Below are positions 1 to 5,568 of a stretch of DNA of 5,568 nucleotides, piece after piece (within the stretch, counting starts at the first letter, position 1; each line of letters opens with the position of its first letter). The notes under the pieces are model-generated. The model saw only the letters and a list, made by a program, of their open reading frames with translations, did no database searches and was not told the DNA's origin. This DNA comes from an uncultured Rubrivivax sp. (GTDB lineage: Bacteria; Pseudomonadota; Gammaproteobacteria; Burkholderiales; Burkholderiaceae_C): the NCBI GenBank assembly GCA_937967345.1, contig CALBTN010000368.1:1-5568 (forward strand), written 5' to 3'. The translations under genes were made by a program, and so were the position numbers.

Positions 1-778
1 GAACTTCGACCCGTGCACCATCTTGCTCAACACCGAGCTGACGCACGGCGTGCCCAAGGTGCTGGCCGGGCTGCACGAGCAGTACCTGCTGCCGCCGCTG
101 CACGCCGGCTGGACGGTGCGGCGCAAGGCGCAGCACCTGCGCAGCTACGAAGAGCTGGCCAAGAAGTTCGCCAAGCTGCTGGGCATGGACCCGTGGCTGA
201 TCACGCCGCTGCACGCCCATTGCGGCGAGGTCGACATGGCCGAGCCGCGCGGCCTGGAGTGCCTGCGCCACCACGCCGACGTGCTGCTGGGCAAGATCCG
301 GCGCAAGTACAAGGAATACGGCATCAACGAGCGGCCCTTCGTCGTCGTCAAGCCCGACCAGGGCGGCAGCGACGGTGCGGGCGTGCTGACGGTGCGCGAT
401 GCCAAGGAGCTCGACGCCGCGGTGGGCGACGCCGCGGCGCGGCAGGCCGCGATGCTGGTGCAAGAAGGCGTGCCCACCTACGAGCGCATGAACGACGCGG
501 TGGCCGAGCCGGTGGTCTACACCATCGACCGCTACGTGATCGGGGGCTTTTACCGCGTGCACGCGCAGCGCGGCGTCGACGAGAGCCTGGCCGCGCCGGG
601 CTCGCGCTACGTGCCGCTGGCCTTTGCCGCCAGCACCCAGCTGCCGCGCCGCGGCGAGAAACCCGGCGCGAGCCCGCCGAACCGCTTCTACATGTACGGC
701 GTGATCGGCCGCCTGGCGATGGCCGCGGCCAGCTACGAGCTCGAAGCCACCGACCCCGAGGCCGAGGTCTACGCCTGA
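1..778 (+). CDS. gshA: Glutamate-cysteine ligase, proteobacterial GshA family, 3' part (5' end outside window)
   Basis: This enzyme joins L-glutamate to L-cysteine with ATP, the first and usually rate-limiting step of glutathione synthesis in the cytoplasm. The frame is open from base 2 and stops with TGA at 776-778, giving 258 C-terminal residues. The family is about 430 residues long, so roughly 40% lies upstream. Family-like stretches visible here are FDPCTILLN at the window edge, LLPPLHAGW, EELAKKFAKLLGMDPWLI, IRRKYKEYGIN, NDAVAEPVVY, GGFYRVH and PPNRFYMYG. The TTG at base 23 is internal and should not be taken as the start. The segment after FVVVKP reads DQGGSDGAGVLTV, which looks divergent from the ADAGTYGMGIMTV type I remember for this family, and the stretch before VQEGVPTYE seems somewhat short. 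This family is unrelated in sequence to E. coli GshA. Its partner gshB lies about 3.9 kb downstream on the same strand. The assignment is firm; whether this copy is the main housekeeping enzyme is less certain. Confidence 0.92.
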   Translation, partial: NFDPCTILLNTELTHGVPKVLAGLHEQYLLPPLHAGWTVRRKAQHLRSYEELAKKFAKLLGMDPWLITPLHAHCGEVDMAEPRGLECLRHHADVLLGKIRRKYKEYGINERPFVVVKPDQGGSDGAGVLTVRDAKELDAAVGDAAARQAAMLVQEGVPTYERMNDAVAEPVVYTIDRYVIGGFYRVHAQRGVDESLAAPGSRYVPLAFAASTQLPRRGEKPGASPPNRFYMYGVIGRLAMAAASYELEATDPEAEVYA

Positions 779-850
779 GCCCCGCCGCCGGCGCGCCGGC
801 AGCCCGAGTCCCTCGACCCGACCCGACGCCGCTTCGCGCGCCCCGCCCAC
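779..850. other. gshA-kup intergenic spacer with a perfect 14-bp GC palindrome
   Basis: The 72 bp between the gshA stop and the kup GTG contain a perfect palindrome, GCCGGCGCGCCGGC, at 787-800, eight bases after the stop. It could fold as a 5-bp stem with a 4-base loop in RNA. No T-run follows, so it is not a convincing intrinsic terminator. A short C-rich repeat (GACCCGACCCGAC) follows near 814-827. I see no clear sigma-70 promoter and no Shine-Dalgarno sequence before kup, so read-through from gshA into kup is plausible but unproven. Confidence 0.4.
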
Positions 851-2734
851 GTGAGCCAACCGCACGCGCCGCGCAGCCCGACCGCCTTGGCCGCGCTCAC
901 CCTGGGCGCGCTCGGCGTGGTCTATGGCGACATCGGCACCAGCCCGCTGTACGCGCTGAAGGAGGTGTTCCACGGCGGGCGCGTCGCGGCCACGCACGAC
1001 AACATCCTGGGCGTGCTGTCGCTGATTTTCTGGACGATGACGCTCATCGTCTCGCTGAAGTACGTGCTGCTGATCCTGCGCGCCGACAACAACGGCGAGG
1101 GCGGGCTGATCGCGATGCTGGCGCTGGCCACGCACGCGGTGGCCGACCGCCCGCGGCTGCGCGACGCGCTGCTGATGGTGGGCCTGTTCGGCACGGCCGT
1201 CTTCTACGGCGACGGCGTGATCACGCCGGCGATCTCGGTGCTGTCGGCGGTGGAAGGGCTGCAGGTCGCGGCACCGGGGCTGCACCACGTGGTGATCCCG
1301 ATCACGCTCGTGGTGCTGACCGCGCTGTTCGCGGTGCAGCGCTTCGGCACCGGCGGCATCGGCAAGGCCTTCGGCCCGGTGACGCTGGTGTGGTTCATCG
1401 TGCTGGTGGCGATCGGGCTGCCGCACATCCTTGCCAACCCGCACGTGCTGGTGGCGCTGAACCCGCTGTACGCCGCCGGCTTCTTCGCCGACAACCCGCT
1501 GGTGGCCTTCGTCGGGCTGGGCGCGGTGGTGCTGTGCGTCACCGGCGGCGAGGCGCTGTACGCCGACCTGGGCCACTTCGGGCGGCGGCCGATCCGCATC
1601 GCCTGGTACGGCTTCGTGATGCCGGCGTTGGTGGTCAACTACTTCGGCCAGGGCGCGATGCTGCTCGAGCACCCCGAGGCGATCGAGAACCCGTTCTACC
1701 TGACCGCGCCCGAGTGGGCGCGGCTGCCGCTGGTGTTCCTGGCCACCGCGGCCACGGTGATCGCGTCGCAGGCGCTGATCACGGCCGCGTTCTCGGTGAC
1801 CAAGCAGGCCTCGCAGCTGGGCATGCTGCCGCGGCTGCGCATCGTGCACACCTCGGTGCGCGACACCGGTCAGATCTACCTGCCGCTGGTCAACTGGTCG
1901 CTGTACGCGCTGATCGTGCTGGCGGTGGCGCTGTTCAAGACCTCGTCGAACCTGGCTTCGGCCTACGGCATCGCGGTGACGCTGGACATGACCATCACCA
2001 CCGTGATGACCTTCTTCGTGCTGCGCTACGGCTGGCGCTACGCGCTGCCGCTGTGCGTGGCGGCCACGGGCTTTTTCTTCGTCATCGACATCAGCTTCTT
2101 CGCCAGCAACATGCTCAAGCTGCTGGCCGGCGGCTGGTTCCCGCTGGTCATCGGCATCGGCATGTTCACGCTGATGGTGACCTGGCGCACCGGGCGCCGG
2201 CTGCTGGCCGAACAGCTGATGCACGACGCGATCGACCTGAAAGGCTTTCTCGACGCGATCTTCGTCAGCCCGCCGGCGCGCGTGCCGGGCACCGCGGTGT
2301 TCCTCAGCGCCGAGCCCAACGTCACGCCCAACGCGCTGCTGCACAACCTGAAGCACAACAAGGTGTTCCACGAGTACAACCTGTTCGTCAGCGTGCGCCA
2401 CCACGACGTGCCGTGGATCGGCTTCGACAAGCGCATCGAGATGGAGCCGCTGGGCCACGACTGCTGGCAACTGGTGCTGCACTTCGGCTTCAAGAACGAC
2501 CCCGACGTGCCCGAGGCGCTGCAGCTGCTGCAAGGGCGCGGCGTGCCGCTGGACGAGATGGAGACCAGCTACTTCCTGTCGCGCGACATCGTCATGCCCA
2601 CCATCGGCAAGGGCATGATGCTGTGGCGCGAGAAGCTGTTCGCCAGCATGCACCGCAACGCCGCCGCGGCGGCCGACTTCCTGAACCTGCCGGCCAACCG
2701 CATCGTCGAGCTGGGCTCGAAGGTCGAGATCTGA
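851..2734 (+). CDS. kup: Low-affinity K+ uptake permease, Kup/TrkD family (KUP/HAK/KT)
   Basis: Kup is an inner-membrane K+ importer that works with H+ and needs no ATP. The product is 627 residues, the normal length for bacterial Kup. The hydrophobic N-terminal part (about residues 12-440) fits the family's 12 membrane segments. A soluble C-terminal domain of about 170 residues follows, expected in the cytoplasm. Signature motifs are present: GVVYGDIGTSPLYALKEVF at residues 22-40, with the conserved acidic D27; FYGDGVITPAISVLSAVEGL at 118-137, with E135; and TGGEALYADLGHFG at 231-244. The C-terminal domain carries family-like stretches such as TSYFLSRD and the LPANRIVELG ending. The GTG at 851 is chosen because it places the usual short polar leader before the first motif. 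There is no recognisable Shine-Dalgarno sequence upstream. It lies 72 bp after gshA and 67 bp before the antitoxin gene. Nothing looks truncated or frameshifted. Confidence 0.96.
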   Translation: MSQPHAPRSPTALAALTLGALGVVYGDIGTSPLYALKEVFHGGRVAATHDNILGVLSLIFWTMTLIVSLKYVLLILRADNNGEGGLIAMLALATHAVADRPRLRDALLMVGLFGTAVFYGDGVITPAISVLSAVEGLQVAAPGLHHVVIPITLVVLTALFAVQRFGTGGIGKAFGPVTLVWFIVLVAIGLPHILANPHVLVALNPLYAAGFFADNPLVAFVGLGAVVLCVTGGEALYADLGHFGRRPIRIAWYGFVMPALVVNYFGQGAMLLEHPEAIENPFYLTAPEWARLPLVFLATAATVIASQALITAAFSVTKQASQLGMLPRLRIVHTSVRDTGQIYLPLVNWSLYALIVLAVALFKTSSNLASAYGIAVTLDMTITTVMTFFVLRYGWRYALPLCVAATGFFFVIDISFFASNMLKLLAGGWFPLVIGIGMFTLMVTWRTGRRLLAEQLMHDAIDLKGFLDAIFVSPPARVPGTAVFLSAEPNVTPNALLHNLKHNKVFHEYNLFVSVRHHDVPWIGFDKRIEMEPLGHDCWQLVLHFGFKNDPDVPEALQLLQGRGVPLDEMETSYFLSRDIVMPTIGKGMMLWREKLFASMHRNAAAAADFLNLPANRIVELGSKVEI

Positions 2735-2801
2735 TCAGGTCCGCGCGCCGCGTTAGACTCGAGCTGGTCATGTGGTCATATGCGAATCAGGAGGGCGCGC
2801 G
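2735..2801 (+). promoter_or_regulatory. Putative promoter/operator region of the toxin-antitoxin pair
   Basis: This 67-bp gap holds the only A/T-richer patch in the window (about 2765-2790). It contains two exact copies of TGGTCAT, at 2765-2771 and 2773-2779, 8 bp apart. The second copy runs into the palindrome CATATG (2777-2782). A weak promoter-like pair is TTAGAC (2753-2758) with TCATAT (2776-2781), 17 bp apart, but both match the sigma-70 consensus poorly. Phd/YefM antitoxins generally repress their own operons by binding repeats near the promoter, so this is the logical place for such an operator. The repeat is seen; its function is inferred. Confidence 0.35.
2789..2795 (+). promoter_or_regulatory. 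Strong Shine-Dalgarno sequence of the antitoxin gene
   Basis: AGGAGGG lies 6 bases before the ATG at 2802. It is the only near-consensus ribosome binding site in the window and decides the antitoxin start against the in-frame GTG at 2772, which lies upstream of this site. The PIN toxin gene that follows starts with GTG and has no visible Shine-Dalgarno. That contrast fits the expected excess of antitoxin over toxin. Confidence 0.75.
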
Positions 2802-3044
2802 ATGAGGGTCATCACGCTGGCCGACGCGAAGGCGCATCTTTCCGCGGTGCTGGACGACGTGGCCGCGGGCGAGCAGGTGGTGGTGACGCGGCGCGGCCGA
2901 CCGGTCGCGCGCATCGTGCCGGAGCGTGCACCGGCAAGGCGTGCCGCGTCGTCGTGGATCGAAGGGCTGCGCGGCTTCGTCGAGGCGCAGCCCAAGGCCG
3001 GCGGCTGCTCGGTGGCCGACATGCGCGACAGCGAGCGCTACTGA
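2802..3044 (+). CDS. Type II antitoxin, Phd/YefM family
   Basis: This is a small DNA-binding antitoxin of 80 residues that should bind and neutralise the PIN-domain toxin encoded just downstream and repress their shared promoter. The N-terminal half has the Phd/YefM pattern: VITLADAKAHLSAVLDDV (residues 3-20), then AGEQVVVTRRGRPVARIVP, where the TRRGRPVA turn is typical. The C-terminal half (about residues 40-80) is the expected toxin-binding tail and ends in DMRDSERY, resembling the LRDERY-type ends common in antitoxins paired with PIN toxins. The ATG start is fixed by a consensus Shine-Dalgarno. The TGA stop is 12 bases before the toxin GTG and in the same reading frame. GC content matches the neighbours, so there is no compositional sign of recent transfer. 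Calling it VapB would describe its partner and not its fold, so no symbol is given. Confidence 0.87.
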   Translation: MRVITLADAKAHLSAVLDDVAAGEQVVVTRRGRPVARIVPERAPARRAASSWIEGLRGFVEAQPKAGGCSVADMRDSERY

Positions 3045-3056
3045 TGCGCAGCCGCG

Positions 3057-3485
3057 GTGAGCGCCTACCTCGACACTTCGGTCCTGGTCGCGCTGTTCTT
3101 CCATGAGGACGCCAGCACGGCGGCGCGCGCACGCGCCGGCCGCGAGCAGCGCCTGTGGGTCAGCCGCTGGACGCTGGCCGAGTTCGCCAGTGCCGTGGCT
3201 TTCAAGCGGCGCGGTGCGCAGACCGACGAAGCCACGGCACTGCAGGCCAAGGCGCGGCTGACCGCGGTGCTGGACGACGGCGGTGTGCAGGTGGTGGAGA
3301 TCGAACGCACGGACATCGAGCGCGCCGCCGCGCTGTGCGAGGCCCACGCCAGCGGCTTGCGCACGCCCGATGCGCTGCATGCCGCGGTGGCGCAGCGGCT
3401 GCGTTTGACGCTGATCACGGCCGACCGGGTGCAGGCGCAGGGGTGCGCCTTCCACGCCATCGACGCCGACCTGATCGCCGGCTGA
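3057..3485 (+). CDS. vapC: Type II toxin, VapC-like PIN-domain ribonuclease
   Basis: PIN-domain toxins are Mg2+-dependent RNases that stop translation by cutting RNA, often tRNA or rRNA, when the antitoxin is degraded. The 142-residue product is of normal VapC length and keeps the acidic active-site set: D6 in YLDTSVLVALF, E42 in LAEFASAV, D105 in LRTPDALHAA and D123 in LITADR. It therefore looks catalytically intact. The RTPDALH motif places it with the PIN group usually paired with Phd/YefM-type antitoxins. The GTG start is chosen because it puts YLDTS at the extreme N-terminus, as in the family. An ATG at 3044 overlapping the antitoxin stop is out of frame. No Shine-Dalgarno is visible, so translation probably depends on coupling to the antitoxin. 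The stop lies 6 bases before the next gene. The RNA target cannot be read from the sequence. Confidence 0.92.
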   Translation: MSAYLDTSVLVALFFHEDASTAARARAGREQRLWVSRWTLAEFASAVAFKRRGAQTDEATALQAKARLTAVLDDGGVQVVEIERTDIERAAALCEAHASGLRTPDALHAAVAQRLRLTLITADRVQAQGCAFHAIDADLIAG

Positions 3486-3491
3486 TCGCGC

Positions 3492-4667
3492 GTGCTGTTC
3501 AAAGACCTCGCCCGCGACGTTTCGCTTTCCGCGCTGGTCGCCGGCTTCGTCGCGGTGCTGGTGGGCTTTACCAGCTCGGTGGCGATCGTCTTTGCCGCGG
3601 CGCAGGCGCTGGGCGCGACGCCGGCGCAGACCACCTCGTGGATGTGGGCGCTGGGCCTGGGCATGGGGCTGACTTCGGCCGGTCTGTCGCTGTGGACGCG
3701 CCAGCCGGTGCTCACCGCGTGGTCCACCCCGGGCGCGGCGCTGCTCGCCGGCACCAGCGGCGTGGCGATGGGCGATGCGGCCGGCGCCTTCGTCGTGTGC
3801 GGCGCGCTGATGGCGCTGGCCGGCTTCAGCGGCGTCTTCGAGCGCGTGATGGACCGCATCCCGCAGGCGGTGGCCGCGGCGCTGCTGGCCGGCGTGCTGG
3901 CGCGCTTCGGGCTGGACGCGGTGCTGGCGGTGAAGACCGCGCCGCTGCTGGTGTGCGCGATGACGCTGGCCTTCCTGGTGGCGCGGCGCGCCTGGCCGCG
4001 TTACGCGGTGCCGCTGGTGCTGCTGGCCGGCGTCGCGGTGGCGGCGGCGCAGGGCCGGTTGAACATCGGCGCGATCGACTGGGCGATGGCGCAGCCGGTG
4101 TGGGTGACGCCGCGGTTCAGCGCCAGCGCGCTGATCGGCGTGGCGCTGCCGCTGTTCGTCGTCACCATGGCCTCGCAGAACCTGCCCGGCGTGGCCGCGC
4201 AGCGCGCCGCCGGCTACGCCACGCCGGTGTCGGCCAGCGTCGGCGTCACCGGCGCGGCGAGCATGCTGCTCGCGCCCTTCGGCGGCTACGCGCTCAACCT
4301 GGCGGCGATCACCGCGGCCATCTGCATGGGCCGCGAGGCGCACGAAGATCCGGCGCGGCGCTACGTCGCGGCGGTGGCGGCGGGCGTGTTCTACGCCGCG
4401 CTCGGGCTGGTCGGCGGCGCGGTGGTCGGGCTGCTGCAGGCCTTCCCGCGCGAGCTGGTGCTGGTGGTGGCGGGGCTGGCGCTGCTGGGCACCATCGCCG
4501 GTGGCCTCGCGGTGGCGCTGCAGCACGAGGCGCACCGCGACGCGGCCGCGCTGACCTTCCTGGTGACGCTGTCGGGCGTGACGCTGGCCGGCATCGGCTC
4601 GGCCTTCTGGGGCGTGGTCGCCGGCAGCGTGGCATTGCTGGTGCAACACTACCGCTCCCGCCGCTGA
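3492..4667 (+). CDS. benE: BenE-family benzoate/aromatic acid:H+ symporter
   Basis: This is an inner-membrane permease of 391 residues, the normal length for BenE/YdcO proteins. The family is named for benzoate uptake in Acinetobacter, but most members have no proven substrate. The protein is hydrophobic almost throughout, consistent with 11-14 membrane segments. Family-like motifs are GFVAVLVGFTSS near residues 17-28, RQPVLTAWSTPGAALLAG at 70-87, ASQNLPGV at 227-234 followed by RAAGY, and LLAPFGGYALNLAAITAA at 259-276, then the CMG-EAH-DP-RRY stretch. The GTG start follows the toxin stop by 6 bases and has no clear Shine-Dalgarno, suggesting coupled translation. No benzoate-degradation genes or aromatic-responsive regulator are seen in the window, so the real substrate is open. 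It lies 14 bases before gshB, so the two are probably cotranscribed. The family is sure, the substrate is not. Confidence 0.9.
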   Translation: MLFKDLARDVSLSALVAGFVAVLVGFTSSVAIVFAAAQALGATPAQTTSWMWALGLGMGLTSAGLSLWTRQPVLTAWSTPGAALLAGTSGVAMGDAAGAFVVCGALMALAGFSGVFERVMDRIPQAVAAALLAGVLARFGLDAVLAVKTAPLLVCAMTLAFLVARRAWPRYAVPLVLLAGVAVAAAQGRLNIGAIDWAMAQPVWVTPRFSASALIGVALPLFVVTMASQNLPGVAAQRAAGYATPVSASVGVTGAASMLLAPFGGYALNLAAITAAICMGREAHEDPARRYVAAVAAGVFYAALGLVGGAVVGLLQAFPRELVLVVAGLALLGTIAGGLAVALQHEAHRDAAALTFLVTLSGVTLAGIGSAFWGVVAGSVALLVQHYRSRR

Positions 4668-4681
4668 CCCGTGAGCCCGCC

Positions 4682-5568
4682 GTGAAGCTGTTGTTCGTCG
4701 CCGACCCGCTGGAGCAGTTCAAGCCCTACAAGGACTCCACTTTCGCCATGATGCGCGAGGCCGCGGCGCGCGGCCACGGCCTGTGGGCCTGCGAGCCGGC
4801 GCACCTGAACTGGCAGCGCGGCGCGCCGGTGCGTGCGGCGGTGCGCGAGCTGCGGCTCACCGGCGCGCTGGACGACTGGGTCGATGCCACCGACGCGCAG
4901 CCGCGCGCGCTGGCCGAGTTCGACGCGGTGCTGATGCGCAAGGACCCGCCCTTCGACAGCGAGTACTTCTACGCCACGCACCTGCTGCAGCGCGCCGAAG
5001 CCGAGGGCGCGCGCGTGTTCAACTCGCCGCAGGCCTTGCGCGACCATCCGGAAAAGCTCGCGATCATGGAGTTCCCGCAGTACATCGGGCCGACGCTGGT
5101 GACGCGCTCGGCCGACGACATCCGCGAGTTCCACGCCCGCCACCGCGACGTGGTACTGAAGCCGCTGGACGGCATGGGCGGCATGGGCATCTTCCGCGTC
5201 GGCCCCGACGGGCTGAATCTGGGCAGCATCACCGAGACGCTCAATCGTCAAGGCACGGTGACGATCATGGTGCAGCAGTACCTGAGCGAGATCGCCGCGG
5301 GCGACAAGCGCGTGCTGGTGATCGGCGGCGAGCCGGTGCCCTACAGCCTGGCGCGCATCCCGCAGGGCAGCGAGATCCGCGGCAACCTGGCCGCTGGCGG
5401 CAAGGGCGTGGCCATGCCCTTGAGCGAACGCGACCGCGAGATCGCCGTGGGCATCGCCGCCCAGCTCGCCCCGCGCGGCCTGCTGCTGATGGGCATCGAC
5501 GTGATCGGCGAGTGCCTCACCGAGATCAACGTCACCAGCCCGACCTGCTTCCAGGAGATCACGCAGCA
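4682..5568 (+). CDS. gshB: Glutathione synthetase (3' end outside window)
   Basis: GshB adds glycine to gamma-glutamylcysteine using ATP, completing glutathione synthesis in the cytoplasm. The window holds 295 complete codons of a protein usually about 315 residues long, with no stop before the edge. The N-terminal domain (about 1-120) opens with MKLLFVADPLEQFKPYKDST and includes VLMRKDPPFD, with R86-D88. The ATP-grasp domain follows, with KLAIMEFPQ, the nucleotide-binding lysine K160, the glycine-rich loop DGMGGMG at 163-169, the RGNLAAGGKG stretch, D273 in MGIDVIG, and TEINVTSPT with E281 and N283, which bind Mg2+ in the family. All key residues are present. The GTG start gives the standard N-terminus; another GTG at 4671 is out of frame and stops after four codons. 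GTGA at 4671-4674 may serve as a weak Shine-Dalgarno. It starts 14 bases after benE, the likely lead-in for its translation. Confidence 0.97.
   Translation, partial: MKLLFVADPLEQFKPYKDSTFAMMREAAARGHGLWACEPAHLNWQRGAPVRAAVRELRLTGALDDWVDATDAQPRALAEFDAVLMRKDPPFDSEYFYATHLLQRAEAEGARVFNSPQALRDHPEKLAIMEFPQYIGPTLVTRSADDIREFHARHRDVVLKPLDGMGGMGIFRVGPDGLNLGSITETLNRQGTVTIMVQQYLSEIAAGDKRVLVIGGEPVPYSLARIPQGSEIRGNLAAGGKGVAMPLSERDREIAVGIAAQLAPRGLLLMGIDVIGECLTEINVTSPTCFQEITQ

Noticed and set aside
23..25. TTG at 23 as the start of gshA
   Set aside because: The same frame is open to the window edge and upstream residues (NFDPCTI) fit the family, so the true start lies outside the window.
13..2805. A 930-codon open frame on the + strand running across gshA and kup
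   Set aside because: It is rich in R, A, G and P, without family motifs, and overlaps two clearly recognised genes in another frame. It is a GC-bias shadow.
3044..3106. ATG overlapping the antitoxin stop (TGATG) as a toxin start
   Set aside because: It is out of frame with the PIN domain and ends after 20 codons. The GTG at 3057 gives the standard YLDTS N-terminus.
2731..3487. CTGATC hexamers at both ends of the TA segment as insertion target-site duplications
   Set aside because: Each includes a TGA stop preceded by a common codon ending; six bases is expected by chance, and no terminal inverted repeats or transposase are present.
2787..4649. A 620-codon open frame on the - strand opposite the TA pair and benE
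   Set aside because: Its translation is H/R/Q/G/A-rich low-complexity text with no motifs, while the + strand genes there carry complete family signatures. It is an antisense shadow.
4671..4685. Four-codon GTG minicistron whose TGA overlaps the gshB GTG, as a possible leader peptide
   Set aside because: Too short and likely by chance; there is no strong ribosome site or attenuator structure to support it.
4649..5251. A 200-codon - strand open frame opposite gshB
   Set aside because: GshB on the + strand has all its catalytic motifs; the antisense frame resembles no family and reflects codon bias.

Overview
The window is very GC-rich, with G/C-ending codons throughout and no A/T-rich foreign-looking block. 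The two glutathione enzymes, and a glutamate-cysteine ligase of the proteobacterial GshA family (not the E. coli type), point to a betaproteobacterium. I infer Burkholderiales, possibly a Rubrivivax/Leptothrix-like lineage, from protein style only; no database search was possible.

Layout: six genes, all on the + strand and tightly packed. (1) The 3' part of gshA, glutamate-cysteine ligase (1-778, 5' end outside the window). (2) kup, a K+ uptake permease (851-2734). (3) A type II toxin-antitoxin pair: a Phd/YefM-type antitoxin (2802-3044) and a VapC-like PIN-domain toxin (3057-3485). (4) A BenE-family benzoate/aromatic-acid permease (3492-4667). (5) gshB, glutathione synthetase, complete at its 5' end but cut by the window end about 20 residues short (4682-5568). 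Non-coding DNA is limited to 779-850 (72 bp), 2735-2801 (67 bp) and gaps of 12, 6 and 14 bp.

How they fit together: GshA and GshB carry out the two consecutive ATP-dependent steps of glutathione synthesis. As I recall, gshA and gshB often lie side by side in related bacteria; here a K+ importer, a TA module and an aromatic-acid permease lie between them. The 67-bp gap before the antitoxin is the only place with both a strong Shine-Dalgarno sequence and a local A/T-richer patch, so it is the best candidate for an internal promoter. The genes from the antitoxin to gshB could then be one transcript, with gshA-kup read from upstream. The GSH/K+ pairing is suggestive because glutathione gates Kef K+ efflux systems in other proteobacteria.

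I see no RNA gene, insertion sequence, CRISPR array or integrase. The window is mostly ordinary metabolic and transport DNA. The points worth a second look are the gene order, a divergent stretch in GshA, a short sequence shared by the antitoxin and toxin genes, and the antitoxin's upstream region. I do not find a convincing new system.
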